Below, piece by piece: positions 1 to 9,419 of a stretch of 64,000 bases of DNA. The number at the start of each line of letters is the position of its first letter. Position 1 is the first letter of the stretch. The position numbers and the translations under genes are program-made. The DNA is from CAKMMH01 sp927798255. Lineage in GTDB: Bacteria > Bdellovibrionota_C > UBA2361 > CAKMMH01. Where the stretch lies: contig JAXFOK010000060.1 of the NCBI GenBank assembly GCA_034180415.1, forward strand, positions 62,001-126,000, given 5' to 3'. The notes beneath the pieces are model-generated. The model was not told where the DNA came from and ran no database searches. It worked only from the letters and a program-made list of their open reading frames with translations.

Positions 1-3000
1 CTGGTATTTGTTCACACCCTTGACCTAATATACTAGCATTCTGCTTATTGATATTTTGTTTACTTTTATCTTTATTATCATCAACTATTCCAAATGGAAA
101 AGGATCATCTTCTTCAAGATCATCAAAAGGACAATCATCAATGCAATTTATAACTCCATCACCATCTGTATCATCAGTAAACATATATGGTTCATCACGA
201 AAATATATTTGATGAGTAGCACCGTCAACAGATGCGTTATAATAAAATCCTAAATTATCATTTTTTCCTGGACATCTATCCACATCATCTCTTATACCAT
301 CGCCGTCTGAATCACCAGGGGTTGGTGTGTATGTTCTCGTAAAAGTAGGCGTCTTTGTTGGCGTTTTTGTTTTTGTTGGAGTTTTAGTCTTAGTAAATGT
401 AAATGTAGGAGTATATGTTATTTGAATATCACAATAAACATCATGTTCATTTAAACACTCGAAAACTCCCGTTCCTTCATCTGTATCACAATAATTTCCT
501 ACTCCAAAATCTTCATCAATTAATTCCTCATCATCACAGTTATCATTTAATCCATTACAAATTTCAGGTACTGGTGTCCCTTGAACTGCATTGCAACGCA
601 CTTGGCTATCTGTGAAATCACCATTACAGTAATATGTACCATCTTGTTTACATACTCCATAACCTTCACTATAACAAGTAGAATCTATTAGCGAATACGA
701 AGCATCATCACAACAATTTGGCGCTGTGCAAATGATTGTTGGATTTTCTTGCGAATGAAAGCACAAATACTTTCCCTCATTACATGTATTTACATTTTCA
801 GGAATACACGAATTATATAAATTTAAATAATTCCAATGTGTGCAACAATCACCACAAAATGTCCCTACTCCTTTAGTCCCATCAAATATTTCTCTTGGTC
901 TATTTTGATTAATATCTGTTCCTATTCCTATCTGACCTGTACCATGATAACCAAAGCAGTACAATAATCCATTATTTTTATATGCACATGTATGCGATTC
1001 TTGACACTGAACACTTTGTACATCAGACATAACATATTGAGGAGATTTTTCAGCTGTTGATGTCGTACCAATTCCTATTTGTCCATATTGATTATCTCCC
1101 CAACAATAAAGCTCATCTTCATTTGTCACTGCACATGCATGAGCAGCACCTACACATACGCTTCTTACATCACTCATTACTTCATACGGAACCCTTACAG
1201 GTGATGTCGTAGTTCCATCTCCGATTTGCCCCGTATTGTTTCTTCCCCAACAATAAAGCTTATTATTAGTAGCTATTGCACATGTATTATAATTCAATGC
1301 TTCAACATCTGCGATAACGAGGTTAACATCATCTGATGTTTTAATTATTTGAGGGGTCGTCGCATTACTTGTTGAATTATTTCCTGTTTGTCCGTATTCA
1401 TTTGAACCCCAACAATAAAGTTCATTATTTTCTGTCACTGCGCATGTATGCTCAGCACCAAACGAATAATCTATTATTGTTTCACCTGATAATATTTGGG
1501 TTGGTGATGTTACATTTGTTGTAGAATTATTTCCTACTTGTCCATAACTATTTCCACCCCAACACCAAAAAGTACCATCTGATTTTATAATACAGCTATG
1601 ATAATTACCATGACCATATTTTATAACATTACTTGTAACATATTGCGGCGTCTTTTGAGGTGTATTAGTATTGCCTATACCTAACGAACCATACGTATTA
1701 CCTCCCCAACAATATAAATCGTCATCTAAATTTATCGCACATGTTATATAATATCCTACCTCAACTTTTTTAAACTTCATATCAGGATATCCATCAGGAT
1801 ATACATTAACAAATGTTGTTACATTCGTAGTACCATTATTACCAATTTTTCCAGCTCCATCACCCGAATTCAATCCTGTACCATAAAGCTTACCATCATT
1901 TGTTATTAAAAAAACATTTCCGTATCCATTCGAGTATGATTTAACAGCACTCATCATTTGCCTTGGACTTTTAACATCTGTCGTATTACCCGTCGCCATT
2001 TGACCATAATTATTTTGTCCGAAACACCAAAGAGTATCATTCATATCTAAGCCACAAGTATTGCTATAAGCTGTACAATATGACTTTAAATCTCTTAGCA
2101 CAGATACAGGTCTCGAAACATTTGCAGTTATATCCCCCCAACCAACTGCCCCGTAATTATGTGCCCCGAAACAATGAAGTGAGCCATCTGTCTTTAATGC
2201 ACATGTATGATAATATCCGACATCTACACTTTTAACATTTTCTAACACTTTTACTGGTGTTTGTTGATTAGTAAAAGTACCATTTCCTACACGTCCGTCG
2301 CTATTTTCGCCCCAACAATATAGATCCCCATTTTTTGTAACTGCACATGTGTGATGATAATTTGCATCAACGCTATCAACATTTTCTAATATTTGAACAG
2401 GTGTTAATATATTTTGAGTACCACCGACCCCAGTTCTTCCATCAGAATTTCCTCCCCAACAATAAAGTCTATCATCTCTTGTAATTGCACATGAATGATA
2501 ATCTCCTAAAGATACTTTTCTAAATTTTTCATTCGTTATAATATGCACAGGTAAATTTTGAGTTGTCGTATTACCATTTCCGACCATTCCATAAGAGTTG
2601 CCACCCCAACAATACAAATCTCCGTTTCTTCTTATCGCACATGTATGTTCTTCTCCCTCATCAACATTTATAACATCAGTTAAATATCCTGCACCATCTT
2701 CATTTTTTACCCTTGTTGGTTCCAAAACATGTGCATTTGAATATCCAACTCCTACTTGTCCATAAGGGGTATTCCCACCCCAACAATATAAATCTCCATT
2801 GGTTTTAATTGCGCACGTATTGTAATATTCTAAATTATTAGAAATAGCAGCAACATCTTCTAAAACTTGCGTTGGAACTTTTATATTTGCACTTCCATTT
2901 CCCGTTCCAACTTGCCCGTATGTAGTATTATATCCCCAACACCAAAGTGTACCATCTAATTTTACTGCGCATGTGTGTTCATTACCTAAAGTAAAACTTG

Positions 3001-3952
3001 ACACATTTGATAGTACATTTACGGGTGATTTTGCATCAGTTACACTATCATTTCCTATTTGCCCATTTTGATTTTCACCAAAACAGTACAACTCGTTATC
3101 TAGCGACAATGCACATGTATGAAGATAAGCTGTCATTACATCTTTGATACCAGACATTATAAATGTTGGAACTTTCTTATTAGTAGTTGTTCCATCACCG
3201 ATAGCACCTCTATCCTGAGCTCCCCAACAATAAAGCCTATTATCAATTGTAATCGCACATGTATGGTATTCACCTGCACTATATTTAATTACACTATTTG
3301 GAAGTGGTATTTCGTATGAAATCTTTTCTGGAGTATTTGTTGGAGTAAATGTAGGAGATGGTGTAAATGTATAAGATGGAGTAAATGTTCCTACTATATT
3401 TATATACTCACTTGTCGAGCCACAAGTAAGTGAATTAATATGCGATTCTCCACTACCATGAGGATACATTACCCAAGTCGTTCCATCATGCCTTACAGTC
3501 ATTTCACTAGTATAACTAGAATAACTACTTGAAGATATCGTTCCTGTAACTACCCCCTCAAATCCCATCAGTTGGCAAAATGCATCTGCCGTAGTAGAAT
3601 CACCAAATATCCCTTTTCCTTTCGAACCACTCGACCAAAGCTCTGCTTTACACCTTGGAAACTCTGTATGATCTAGCCACAAAGTAATTTCTGTATCTGT
3701 AAAATTATTTCTTATATAATCATCAATAGCTTGAGTATAACTTCCTTGCTGACAATTAAAACCAAATGTTCTTGTGTCATCTTCAACAAGTAACGCCTTT
3801 TCAACTTTATAAAATAAATTTTGTGGATCAGAATAAATTTGTGAGATAGCAGCATCTGACGCATCAATTGAGGCGTAGCTTGCATTTACAAATATACTCA
3901 CATATAAAATTAACAATATGTAATATATGTCTTTTTTTAAGAAATTTGGCAT
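1..3952 (-). CDS. Giant secreted RCC1-repeat protein with MopE-like and thrombospondin type 3 motifs (partial, 3' end beyond window)
   Basis: One frame stays open on the minus strand from an ATG at 3952 (MPNFLKKDIYY...) to the left edge, more than 1,317 codons with no stop. A signal peptide ends near NASYA (about residue 27). Residues about 30-205 are unrecognised. A Thr-Pro linker (TFTPSYTFTPSPTFTP type) follows, then about 16 RCC1-like repeats of some 50 residues, each with the pattern HTCAxxxxxxLYCWGxNxxGQxGxG. The paired Cys (TCA and YCW) recur in nearly all repeats, so disulfide-stapled blades outside the cytoplasm are likely (inference). One repeat (near 1840-1950) has lost both Cys. 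A Cys-rich segment comes next, then PEICNGLNDNCDDEELIDED, close to the MopE-type putative metal-binding motif. After another TPT-rich linker come calcium-binding thrombospondin type 3 repeats (DSDGDGIRDDVDRCPG, DTDGDGVINCIDDCP). The role is probably surface adhesion or ligand binding; it is not known. Small plus-strand ORFs here are shadows. Confidence 0.9.
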   Translation of the reverse strand, partial: MPNFLKKDIYYILLILYVSIFVNASYASIDASDAAISQIYSDPQNLFYKVEKALLVEDDTRTFGFNCQQGSYTQAIDDYIRNNFTDTEITLWLDHTEFPRCKAELWSSGSKGKGIFGDSTTADAFCQLMGFEGVVTGTISSSSYSSYTSEMTVRHDGTTWVMYPHGSGESHINSLTCGSTSEYINIVGTFTPSYTFTPSPTFTPTNTPEKISYEIPLPNSVIKYSAGEYHTCAITIDNRLYCWGAQDRGAIGDGTTTNKKVPTFIMSGIKDVMTAYLHTCALSLDNELYCFGENQNGQIGNDSVTDAKSPVNVLSNVSSFTLGNEHTCAVKLDGTLWCWGYNTTYGQVGTGNGSANIKVPTQVLEDVAAISNNLEYYNTCAIKTNGDLYCWGGNTPYGQVGVGYSNAHVLEPTRVKNEDGAGYLTDVINVDEGEEHTCAIRRNGDLYCWGGNSYGMVGNGNTTTQNLPVHIITNEKFRKVSLGDYHSCAITRDDRLYCWGGNSDGRTGVGGTQNILTPVQILENVDSVDANYHHTCAVTKNGDLYCWGENSDGRVGNGTFTNQQTPVKVLENVKSVDVGYYHTCALKTDGSLHCFGAHNYGAVGWGDITANVSRPVSVLRDLKSYCTAYSNTCGLDMNDTLWCFGQNNYGQMATGNTTDVKSPRQMMSAVKSYSNGYGNVFLITNDGKLYGTGLNSGDGAGKIGNNGTTNVTTFVNVYPDGYPDMKFKKVEVGYYITCAINLDDDLYCWGGNTYGSLGIGNTNTPQKTPQYVTSNVIKYGHGNYHSCIIKSDGTFWCWGGNSYGQVGNNSTTNVTSPTQILSGETIIDYSFGAEHTCAVTENNELYCWGSNEYGQTGNNSTSNATTPQIIKTSDDVNLVIADVEALNYNTCAIATNNKLYCWGRNNTGQIGDGTTTSPVRVPYEVMSDVRSVCVGAAHACAVTNEDELYCWGDNQYGQIGIGTTSTAEKSPQYVMSDVQSVQCQESHTCAYKNNGLLYCFGYHGTGQIGIGTDINQNRPREIFDGTKGVGTFCGDCCTHWNYLNLYNSCIPENVNTCNEGKYLCFHSQENPTIICTAPNCCDDASYSLIDSTCYSEGYGVCKQDGTYYCNGDFTDSQVRCNAVQGTPVPEICNGLNDNCDDEELIDEDFGVGNYCDTDEGTGVFECLNEHDVYCDIQITYTPTFTFTKTKTPTKTKTPTKTPTFTRTYTPTPGDSDGDGIRDDVDRCPGKNDNLGFYYNASVDGATHQIYFRDEPYMFTDDTDGDGVINCIDDCPFDDLEEDDPFPFGIVDDNKDKSKQNINKQNASILGQGCEQIP

Positions 3953-4078
3953 ACTTTTATCAATAAAAAATTACTATTCATGTATTTGATGCAATAAAAA
4001 TAAATTTGATTCTAAGAACATCTACATTAATTGTTGATAATAATTACGCGCCATAAGCAGAAAAAATCACACACTATT

Positions 4079-5578
4079 TTATTTTAATATAGTATTTACA
4101 TTAGCTTCTTTGTTATCTACATAGGCAATTCTTTGATGATAAATACCAGTTAGCGTTTTTACAAAGCTCCCAGCAATTTTGTAAAGGTCATTTAATGTTA
4201 AATCACATTCATCTAATTGACCTGCAGCAAATATTTTATTAATCATCTTTTTTACTAAGACTTGAATATTATCCTTTGTGTGCTCAGGAAGCGCTCTTAC
4301 GCTTGCCTCAATGCAGTCTGCAAGCATTAAAATCCCAGCCTCTTTGCTTTGGGGCTTAGGCCCAGGATATCTATATAAAAGCTCATCAACTTCCTCTGCG
4401 TTATCTTTTTGATCACTTAACGCTTTATTGTAAAAATATTCTATTAAAGAAGTCCCATGATGCTCTTTTATCATATCAATTACTAAACTTGGAAGCTTAT
4501 ATTTTTGTGCCATCTCGACACCTTCCTTAACATGGGATTTTATAATCAAAGCTGACATAGAAGGCGTTAATTTATCATGAGGATTATCTTCCCCTTGCTG
4601 ATTTTCAATAAAGTACATCGTCTTTTTGATTTTTCCAATATCATGAAAATATGCACCAGTCCTTACAAGCACAGGATTTGCGCCAACTAAATCTGAAGCC
4701 ATCTCTCCCATCATTCCCATAACCATTGAATGATTCCAAGTTCCCGAAGCTTGAATACTAAGCTCATTTAAAAGTGGATGATCAAGTGTGGCAATCTCAA
4801 TAAGCCTCATATCTGTAACATAATTTCCAAGATGTTCTAATATTGGAGTTAAACCAGATGCTATTAAATAACAAAAAAGTCCCCCCAATAACCCAGAGAA
4901 AATACATATTAAAAAATCAATATAAACAAAACTTTCACTTGATAATAAAATAATAAGAGAAAATGGAATTGAAAGAAGCGCTATATTTAGTCCTGCTCTT
5001 AAATATACCCCTCTTGAACGCACTTTAACTACACTTGACACAGCAACAAGAGAAGAGCTTATAGTAAATAAAAACAAGAATATAGTATCAACAAAATAAA
5101 AACCAATAATTGCGCTCCAGATAAACACAAACATCGCTGCCATTCTTGTATTCATCACAGATTGAATTAGTAATGCCCCTGTCGCCATAGGGAACGCAAG
5201 TGTCAGTTCTGTACTAGTCAATTTAAAACCATAATCTGAAGATTGAATTTCATTAATTAATGCATCAGTTAAAAATTGAAAAAACTTTAAAACTATTATT
5301 GATAAAAAAAGAACCATAAAAATTGTAATAAAATTTTTAATTTTTAAATCTTTTTTTATACTTGAACGTACATAAAATCCATAAATTGAAAAAATCGTAA
5401 GAAAAACTACAGTAACTCTGCTTATAAAATCGATATTTTTAGGTCCTAAATTAATGGAATTAAAAAACATCTCGCACAAAATAGTAGTAAGTAAAGAAAA
5501 TACTATACCTATAAACATACTGACATTATATGTTTTATCACTTTTTTGTATTTCAATATTATTACTAATACTCTTCAT
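4079..5578 (-). CDS. PgpH-like membrane HD-domain phosphodiesterase (probable c-di-AMP hydrolase)
   Basis: This 499-residue protein has an N-terminal half of about seven hydrophobic segments (residues 15-255) and a C-terminal HD domain (about 265-480). The domain shows GTWNHSMVMG, FHDIGKIKK, DNPHDKLTP and IKEHHGT, the His/Asp metal ligands of the 7TM-HD family. Family members such as Listeria PgpH hydrolyse cyclic di-AMP. Typical PgpH is about 700 residues and has an extracytoplasmic sensor domain before the membrane part. That domain is absent here, so this is a short form. The gene starts 6 bp after the stop of the upstream receiver-like gene, so the two are very likely co-transcribed and perhaps functionally linked. 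Substrate specificity is inferred from family only; other HD-GYP-like targets remain possible. Confidence 0.85.
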   Translation of the reverse strand: MKSISNNIEIQKSDKTYNVSMFIGIVFSLLTTILCEMFFNSINLGPKNIDFISRVTVVFLTIFSIYGFYVRSSIKKDLKIKNFITIFMVLFLSIIVLKFFQFLTDALINEIQSSDYGFKLTSTELTLAFPMATGALLIQSVMNTRMAAMFVFIWSAIIGFYFVDTIFLFLFTISSSLVAVSSVVKVRSRGVYLRAGLNIALLSIPFSLIILLSSESFVYIDFLICIFSGLLGGLFCYLIASGLTPILEHLGNYVTDMRLIEIATLDHPLLNELSIQASGTWNHSMVMGMMGEMASDLVGANPVLVRTGAYFHDIGKIKKTMYFIENQQGEDNPHDKLTPSMSALIIKSHVKEGVEMAQKYKLPSLVIDMIKEHHGTSLIEYFYNKALSDQKDNAEEVDELLYRYPGPKPQSKEAGILMLADCIEASVRALPEHTKDNIQVLVKKMINKIFAAGQLDECDLTLNDLYKIAGSFVKTLTGIYHQRIAYVDNKEANVNTILK

Positions 5579-5584
5579 AAAATT

Positions 5585-6334
5585 TTATATGATGCCTTTT
5601 GATTCAATATCTTTTTGTATTTTACTAATTTTATTCTCAAGTTTATCAATAACGTCTTTTTGTGCAATTTTCTTCACTCGCTCGCTAGTTCCTTTATAAC
5701 GACATTCTTGGACTACAACAACTGGTTTTTGCACTTTCATAAAGGATTTACTTAATATGTCTAAGTATAATTCTAAAATATTATTACTGCCAAGTGACAA
5801 AATTGACTCATTTACACGCTTTATAGTTCTTCGTATTGAATTAGCACTATGACTTAATATAATTGCTTGTGCCATAATATCAACACAATATATAACATTA
5901 GATGCTAAAAAGCTTAATACGATTTTCCTTTTCTCCTCTTCTCGTTGTTCTTTAACTTTTGCAGCAAGTAAACTTAATTCTTGTAAAGAATCAATAGAAT
6001 AAGGTTCAATCAGCACTCCATCTATACCCTGTAAAAGAGATTTTGCAACTGTTCTTGCGTCATTTTGAGTAGAGGTTAAAAGAATATATCCTGCTAAAAA
6101 TCCGGAATCAAATTCTTTTGCTTTTTTTATAAATTGCGAAATTTTATTTTTATCAAATCTATCTGAAATGAAAATCAAATCATAAGCACTACCGGAGCGA
6201 AGAAGTTCTAAAGCTGCTTTATCGTTTCTTACTAGAGTTATATGGTTAAACTCAGCAACTAAACTCATAGCCTGCTTTAAAATCATTCGATTTTTTGAAT
6301 CTGGTTCTATGGCAAGACAATTATAAATTTGCAT
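5585..6334 (-). CDS. Receiver-domain-like protein with C-terminal helical region
   Basis: A 249-residue protein whose first 120 residues look like a CheY-type receiver. An acidic cluster follows beta-1 (AIEPDSKNR), there is a likely phospho-acceptor Asp in DLIFISDRFD (about residue 58), and a Thr/Ser in ILLTST. The conserved Lys that normally precedes the cis-Pro is replaced by Glu (VLIEPYS), so phosphorylation chemistry may be altered (inference). The C-terminal part (130-249) is helical and charged, with no recognised DNA-binding or enzyme domain. It lies 6 bp upstream of the HD phosphodiesterase gene on the same strand, suggesting a regulator and effector pair in nucleotide second-messenger control. 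The receiver call is moderate. Confidence 0.65.
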   Translation of the reverse strand: MQIYNCLAIEPDSKNRMILKQAMSLVAEFNHITLVRNDKAALELLRSGSAYDLIFISDRFDKNKISQFIKKAKEFDSGFLAGYILLTSTQNDARTVAKSLLQGIDGVLIEPYSIDSLQELSLLAAKVKEQREEEKRKIVLSFLASNVIYCVDIMAQAIILSHSANSIRRTIKRVNESILSLGSNNILELYLDILSKSFMKVQKPVVVVQECRYKGTSERVKKIAQKDVIDKLENKISKIQKDIESKGII

Positions 6335-6655
6335 TTAATCTTTTATTCAATAAATAATACTTTATGCAATATGATTCGGAATAATTATCTAAAAACTTAA
6401 AATGTGAAAAATTACTAATAAAACAACGTTTAATCTCATAACTTATTAACCTTATTTTATCTTTTAAAAACTAAAGCGATATCATAAAATAGCTATGTAT
6501 ATGGTAATTGTGGAAACACTGATTAATTCAAAATATCCCGCAAGGGGTCGACTATATTTTGATTTTGCATTAATCAGCGTTTCCTTATATACCTTTGTTT
6601 TTCCTTATAATATTACAACTTACTCTTAACCTACTAATTTTAAAGGTTTTTATAA
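6335..6655. other. Divergent intergenic region with one palindromic element
   Basis: The gap separates the minus-strand receiver gene from plus-strand glgP. It is AT-rich and must hold promoters for both directions, but I cannot single out a convincing -35/-10 pair. The only clear structure is the inverted-repeat element at 6512-6584. I see no additional ORF. Confidence 0.5.
6512..6584. repeat. Inverted-repeat element, copy 1 (complete, 73 bp)
   Basis: The left arm at 6512-6534 (contains AACACTGATTAATTCAAAAT) and the right arm at 6562-6584 are reverse complements at about 21 of 23 positions. The 27-base centre includes CCCGCAAGGGG. The same arms occur at 35198-35424 and 42513-42580 as complete copies, and at 25928-25950 and 50933-50960 as half copies, which makes this a dispersed family. 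The copy sits upstream of glgP. Confidence 0.85.
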
Positions 6656-9196
6656 ATGTCAGAGATAAAAAATACTATTTTCAAAAATTACACCGAACCT
6701 TCATCTTATGATTATCTAAGTCAAAAAGATACTCCACTTGAAGTTGTCCAAGATGATAGAGATGAACTAACAGCTGAGGCTTTAAAAAAAGCTATAAAAA
6801 ATCACCTTCTTTATGAACAAGGAACTACTCCACAAAAAGCTTTAAAATTTGATTTTTATATGGCACTTGCCTTAACTATAAAAGACAGACTCATGAATAG
6901 ATGGATTCAAACAAGAGAAGCGCATTTTAAAAGTAATGCAAAACTTGTTTGTTATTTATCAGCAGAATTTTTGACAGGAAAACAACTTCACAAAAATATT
7001 TTAAATATTGGCTGCTGGAAACAAGTAAAAGAAGCATTAAAAGATTTTAATTTAACGACAGAAGAGCTTTTAGAGCAAGAATCAGAACCAGCCCTTGGAA
7101 ATGGGGGCTTAGGTAGACTTGCAGCTTGCTTTATGGATTCATTATCAACTCTTGATATCCCAGCAATTGGTTATGGTATCCGTTATGAGTATGGGATTTT
7201 TGAACAAGACATCCAAAATGGATATCAAGTAGAAAAAGCAGACAAATGGCTTCGTTGGGGAAACCCTTGGGAGCTAGAAAGACCAAAACATACAGTAGAA
7301 GTTAAATTTGGTGGTTACACTGAAGAAGTTACAGATCATAAAGGAAAAAAGAAAAAAATATGGATTCCCGCTACTTCTGTATTAGGGACACCTTATGATA
7401 CCCTTGTCCCTGGATTCCAAACAGAAAACGTTAATACTTTAAGACTTTGGAGCGCTAGAACCACAAAGGATTTTGATTTCTCTGTATTTAACCAAGGTGA
7501 TTATTTTAAAGCTGTTCAAGAAAAAACGCTTTCTGAAAATATTTCAAAAGTTTTATATCCAAATGATTCATTAGCTCAAGGAAAAGAATTAAGATTAAAA
7601 CAACAGTACTTTTTTGTTTCTTGTTCACTTCAAGATATTATTAGAATTTATTCTAAAAAAGATAATGGACTTAATAAACTTTATGAGTATATTGCAATTC
7701 AATTAAATGATACTCACCCTGCAATAGCAGTAGCTGAGCTTATGAGAATATTAGTTGATGAATATGATTTTGAATGGAATGTGGCTTGGAATATTACAGT
7801 TAAAACTTGTGGATATACAAATCACACATTACTTGTCGAAGCACTTGAGAAATGGTCAGTAGATATGTTTAAAAAGCTTCTTCCTCGTCATCTTGAAATC
7901 ATTTATGATATTAACTTTTTCTTTATTCAAGATCTTCAAAAAAGATTCCCATATGATGGAGATAAAATTGCAAGAATGTCATTAATTGAAGAAGGAGAAA
8001 ATAAGCAAATAAGAATGGCACATCTTGCAACAGTTGGAAGTCATGCGATAAATGGTGTAGCTAAACTTCACTCTGAACTTATAAAGAAAGAATTACTTCA
8101 TGATTTCTATGAAATCTGGCCTGAACGTTTCCAAAATAAAACTAATGGTGTAACACCAAGAAGATGGTTAATGTTATCAAATCACAGACTTAGTTTATTA
8201 ATAACAGAAAAAATTGGAAAAGGTTGGGTAAAAGACTTAAATAAATTAAAAGATTTAGAAAATTTTGTTAACGATAGCGATTTTATAAATAAATGGAGAG
8301 ATATTAAATTAAATAATAAAAGAGATTTAACTCAATTTATTTATCATACAAATGGAGTCGAAGTTAGTAGTAATTCTATATTTGATGTTCAAGTAAAAAG
8401 AATTCATGAATATAAAAGACAACTTCTAAACGTGCTTCACATAATCACTTTATACAATAGGCTTAAAAGAGATCCTAATTCTGACATCTACCCAAGAACA
8501 TTTATTTTTGGTGGTAAAGCAGCACCAGGGTATTATATGGCAAAACTTGTTATAAAGCTTATTAACTCTGTTGCTGATATTGTAAATAACGATAGAAGTA
8601 TTAATAATAAGATTAAGGTTATTTTCTTAAAGAATTTCTCTGTAAGTATGGGAGAAAAAGTTTATCCTGCAGCAGATATCTCAGAGCAAATTTCAACTGC
8701 AGGAAAAGAAGCTTCAGGAACTGGGAACATGAAGTTTGCATTAAATGGTGCCTTAACAGTAGGAACTTTAGATGGTGCAAATATCGAAATTAGAGAAGCA
8801 GTAGGAGAAGAAAACTTTTTCTTATTTGGTTTAAATGTTCATGAAATAAACTCATTAAAAAACTCAGGCTACTATCCTTATAATTACTATAATGGAAATA
8901 GTGAATTGAAAGAAACAATAGATAAAATAGCTTCGGGATATTTTTCAGGTGGTGATACTAATGTATTTAAACCGATTGTAGATTCTCTTTTAAATGAAGA
9001 TAGATATTTCTTACTTGCGGATTTTGCTTCTTACGTAAAAACTCAAGAATATGTTCAAAAAGTATATAAAGACTCCGATGCTTGGACTAAAATGTCAATT
9101 TTGAATGTTGCGAGAATGGGATATTTTTCATCAGATAGAGCTATCAAAGAATATTGTGAAGAAATTTGGAACGCAAAAAGTTATAAAGAATACTAA
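6656..9196 (+). CDS. glgP: Glycogen/alpha-glucan phosphorylase
   Basis: This 846-residue protein carries the GT35 signatures along its length: EPALGNGGLGRLAACFMDS near residue 143, the substrate-loop region QLNDTHPAIAVAELMR, and the pyridoxal-phosphate site TAGKEASGTGNMKFALNG, with the PLP lysine at about residue 693. It releases glucose-1-phosphate from storage glucan in the cytoplasm. Length and motif order match full bacterial enzymes. malQ follows on the same strand 223 bp later; the two enzymes together degrade glycogen or maltodextrin, the transferase trimming the short branches the phosphorylase leaves. No glycogen synthesis gene lies in the window. Confidence 0.97.
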   Translation: MSEIKNTIFKNYTEPSSYDYLSQKDTPLEVVQDDRDELTAEALKKAIKNHLLYEQGTTPQKALKFDFYMALALTIKDRLMNRWIQTREAHFKSNAKLVCYLSAEFLTGKQLHKNILNIGCWKQVKEALKDFNLTTEELLEQESEPALGNGGLGRLAACFMDSLSTLDIPAIGYGIRYEYGIFEQDIQNGYQVEKADKWLRWGNPWELERPKHTVEVKFGGYTEEVTDHKGKKKKIWIPATSVLGTPYDTLVPGFQTENVNTLRLWSARTTKDFDFSVFNQGDYFKAVQEKTLSENISKVLYPNDSLAQGKELRLKQQYFFVSCSLQDIIRIYSKKDNGLNKLYEYIAIQLNDTHPAIAVAELMRILVDEYDFEWNVAWNITVKTCGYTNHTLLVEALEKWSVDMFKKLLPRHLEIIYDINFFFIQDLQKRFPYDGDKIARMSLIEEGENKQIRMAHLATVGSHAINGVAKLHSELIKKELLHDFYEIWPERFQNKTNGVTPRRWLMLSNHRLSLLITEKIGKGWVKDLNKLKDLENFVNDSDFINKWRDIKLNNKRDLTQFIYHTNGVEVSSNSIFDVQVKRIHEYKRQLLNVLHIITLYNRLKRDPNSDIYPRTFIFGGKAAPGYYMAKLVIKLINSVADIVNNDRSINNKIKVIFLKNFSVSMGEKVYPAADISEQISTAGKEASGTGNMKFALNGALTVGTLDGANIEIREAVGEENFFLFGLNVHEINSLKNSGYYPYNYYNGNSELKETIDKIASGYFSGGDTNVFKPIVDSLLNEDRYFLLADFASYVKTQEYVQKVYKDSDAWTKMSILNVARMGYFSSDRAIKEYCEEIWNAKSYKEY

Positions 9197-9419
9197 TAAC
9201 TTTTATCAGTATTAAAAATAATTTTTGTAATTAACAAGCTCTAATTAAAACTATGTTATGCTACAATAATTATTTTCTTTATAAAATATAATCATTTGAT
9301 ATAATTACGTATTATTGCGTAGTTTTTATTTAAAATCCCTGTATAAAAATTTTATTTTGAAATTTAAAAAATTTTTTCACGGGGGTTTTGTGTTTATTTT
9401 TAAATAAATCTTAAACAAC

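Noticed and set aside
56..3319. Short plus-strand ORFs across 1-3400
   Set aside because: They run opposite to the long RCC1-repeat frame and contain only reversed repeat sequence.
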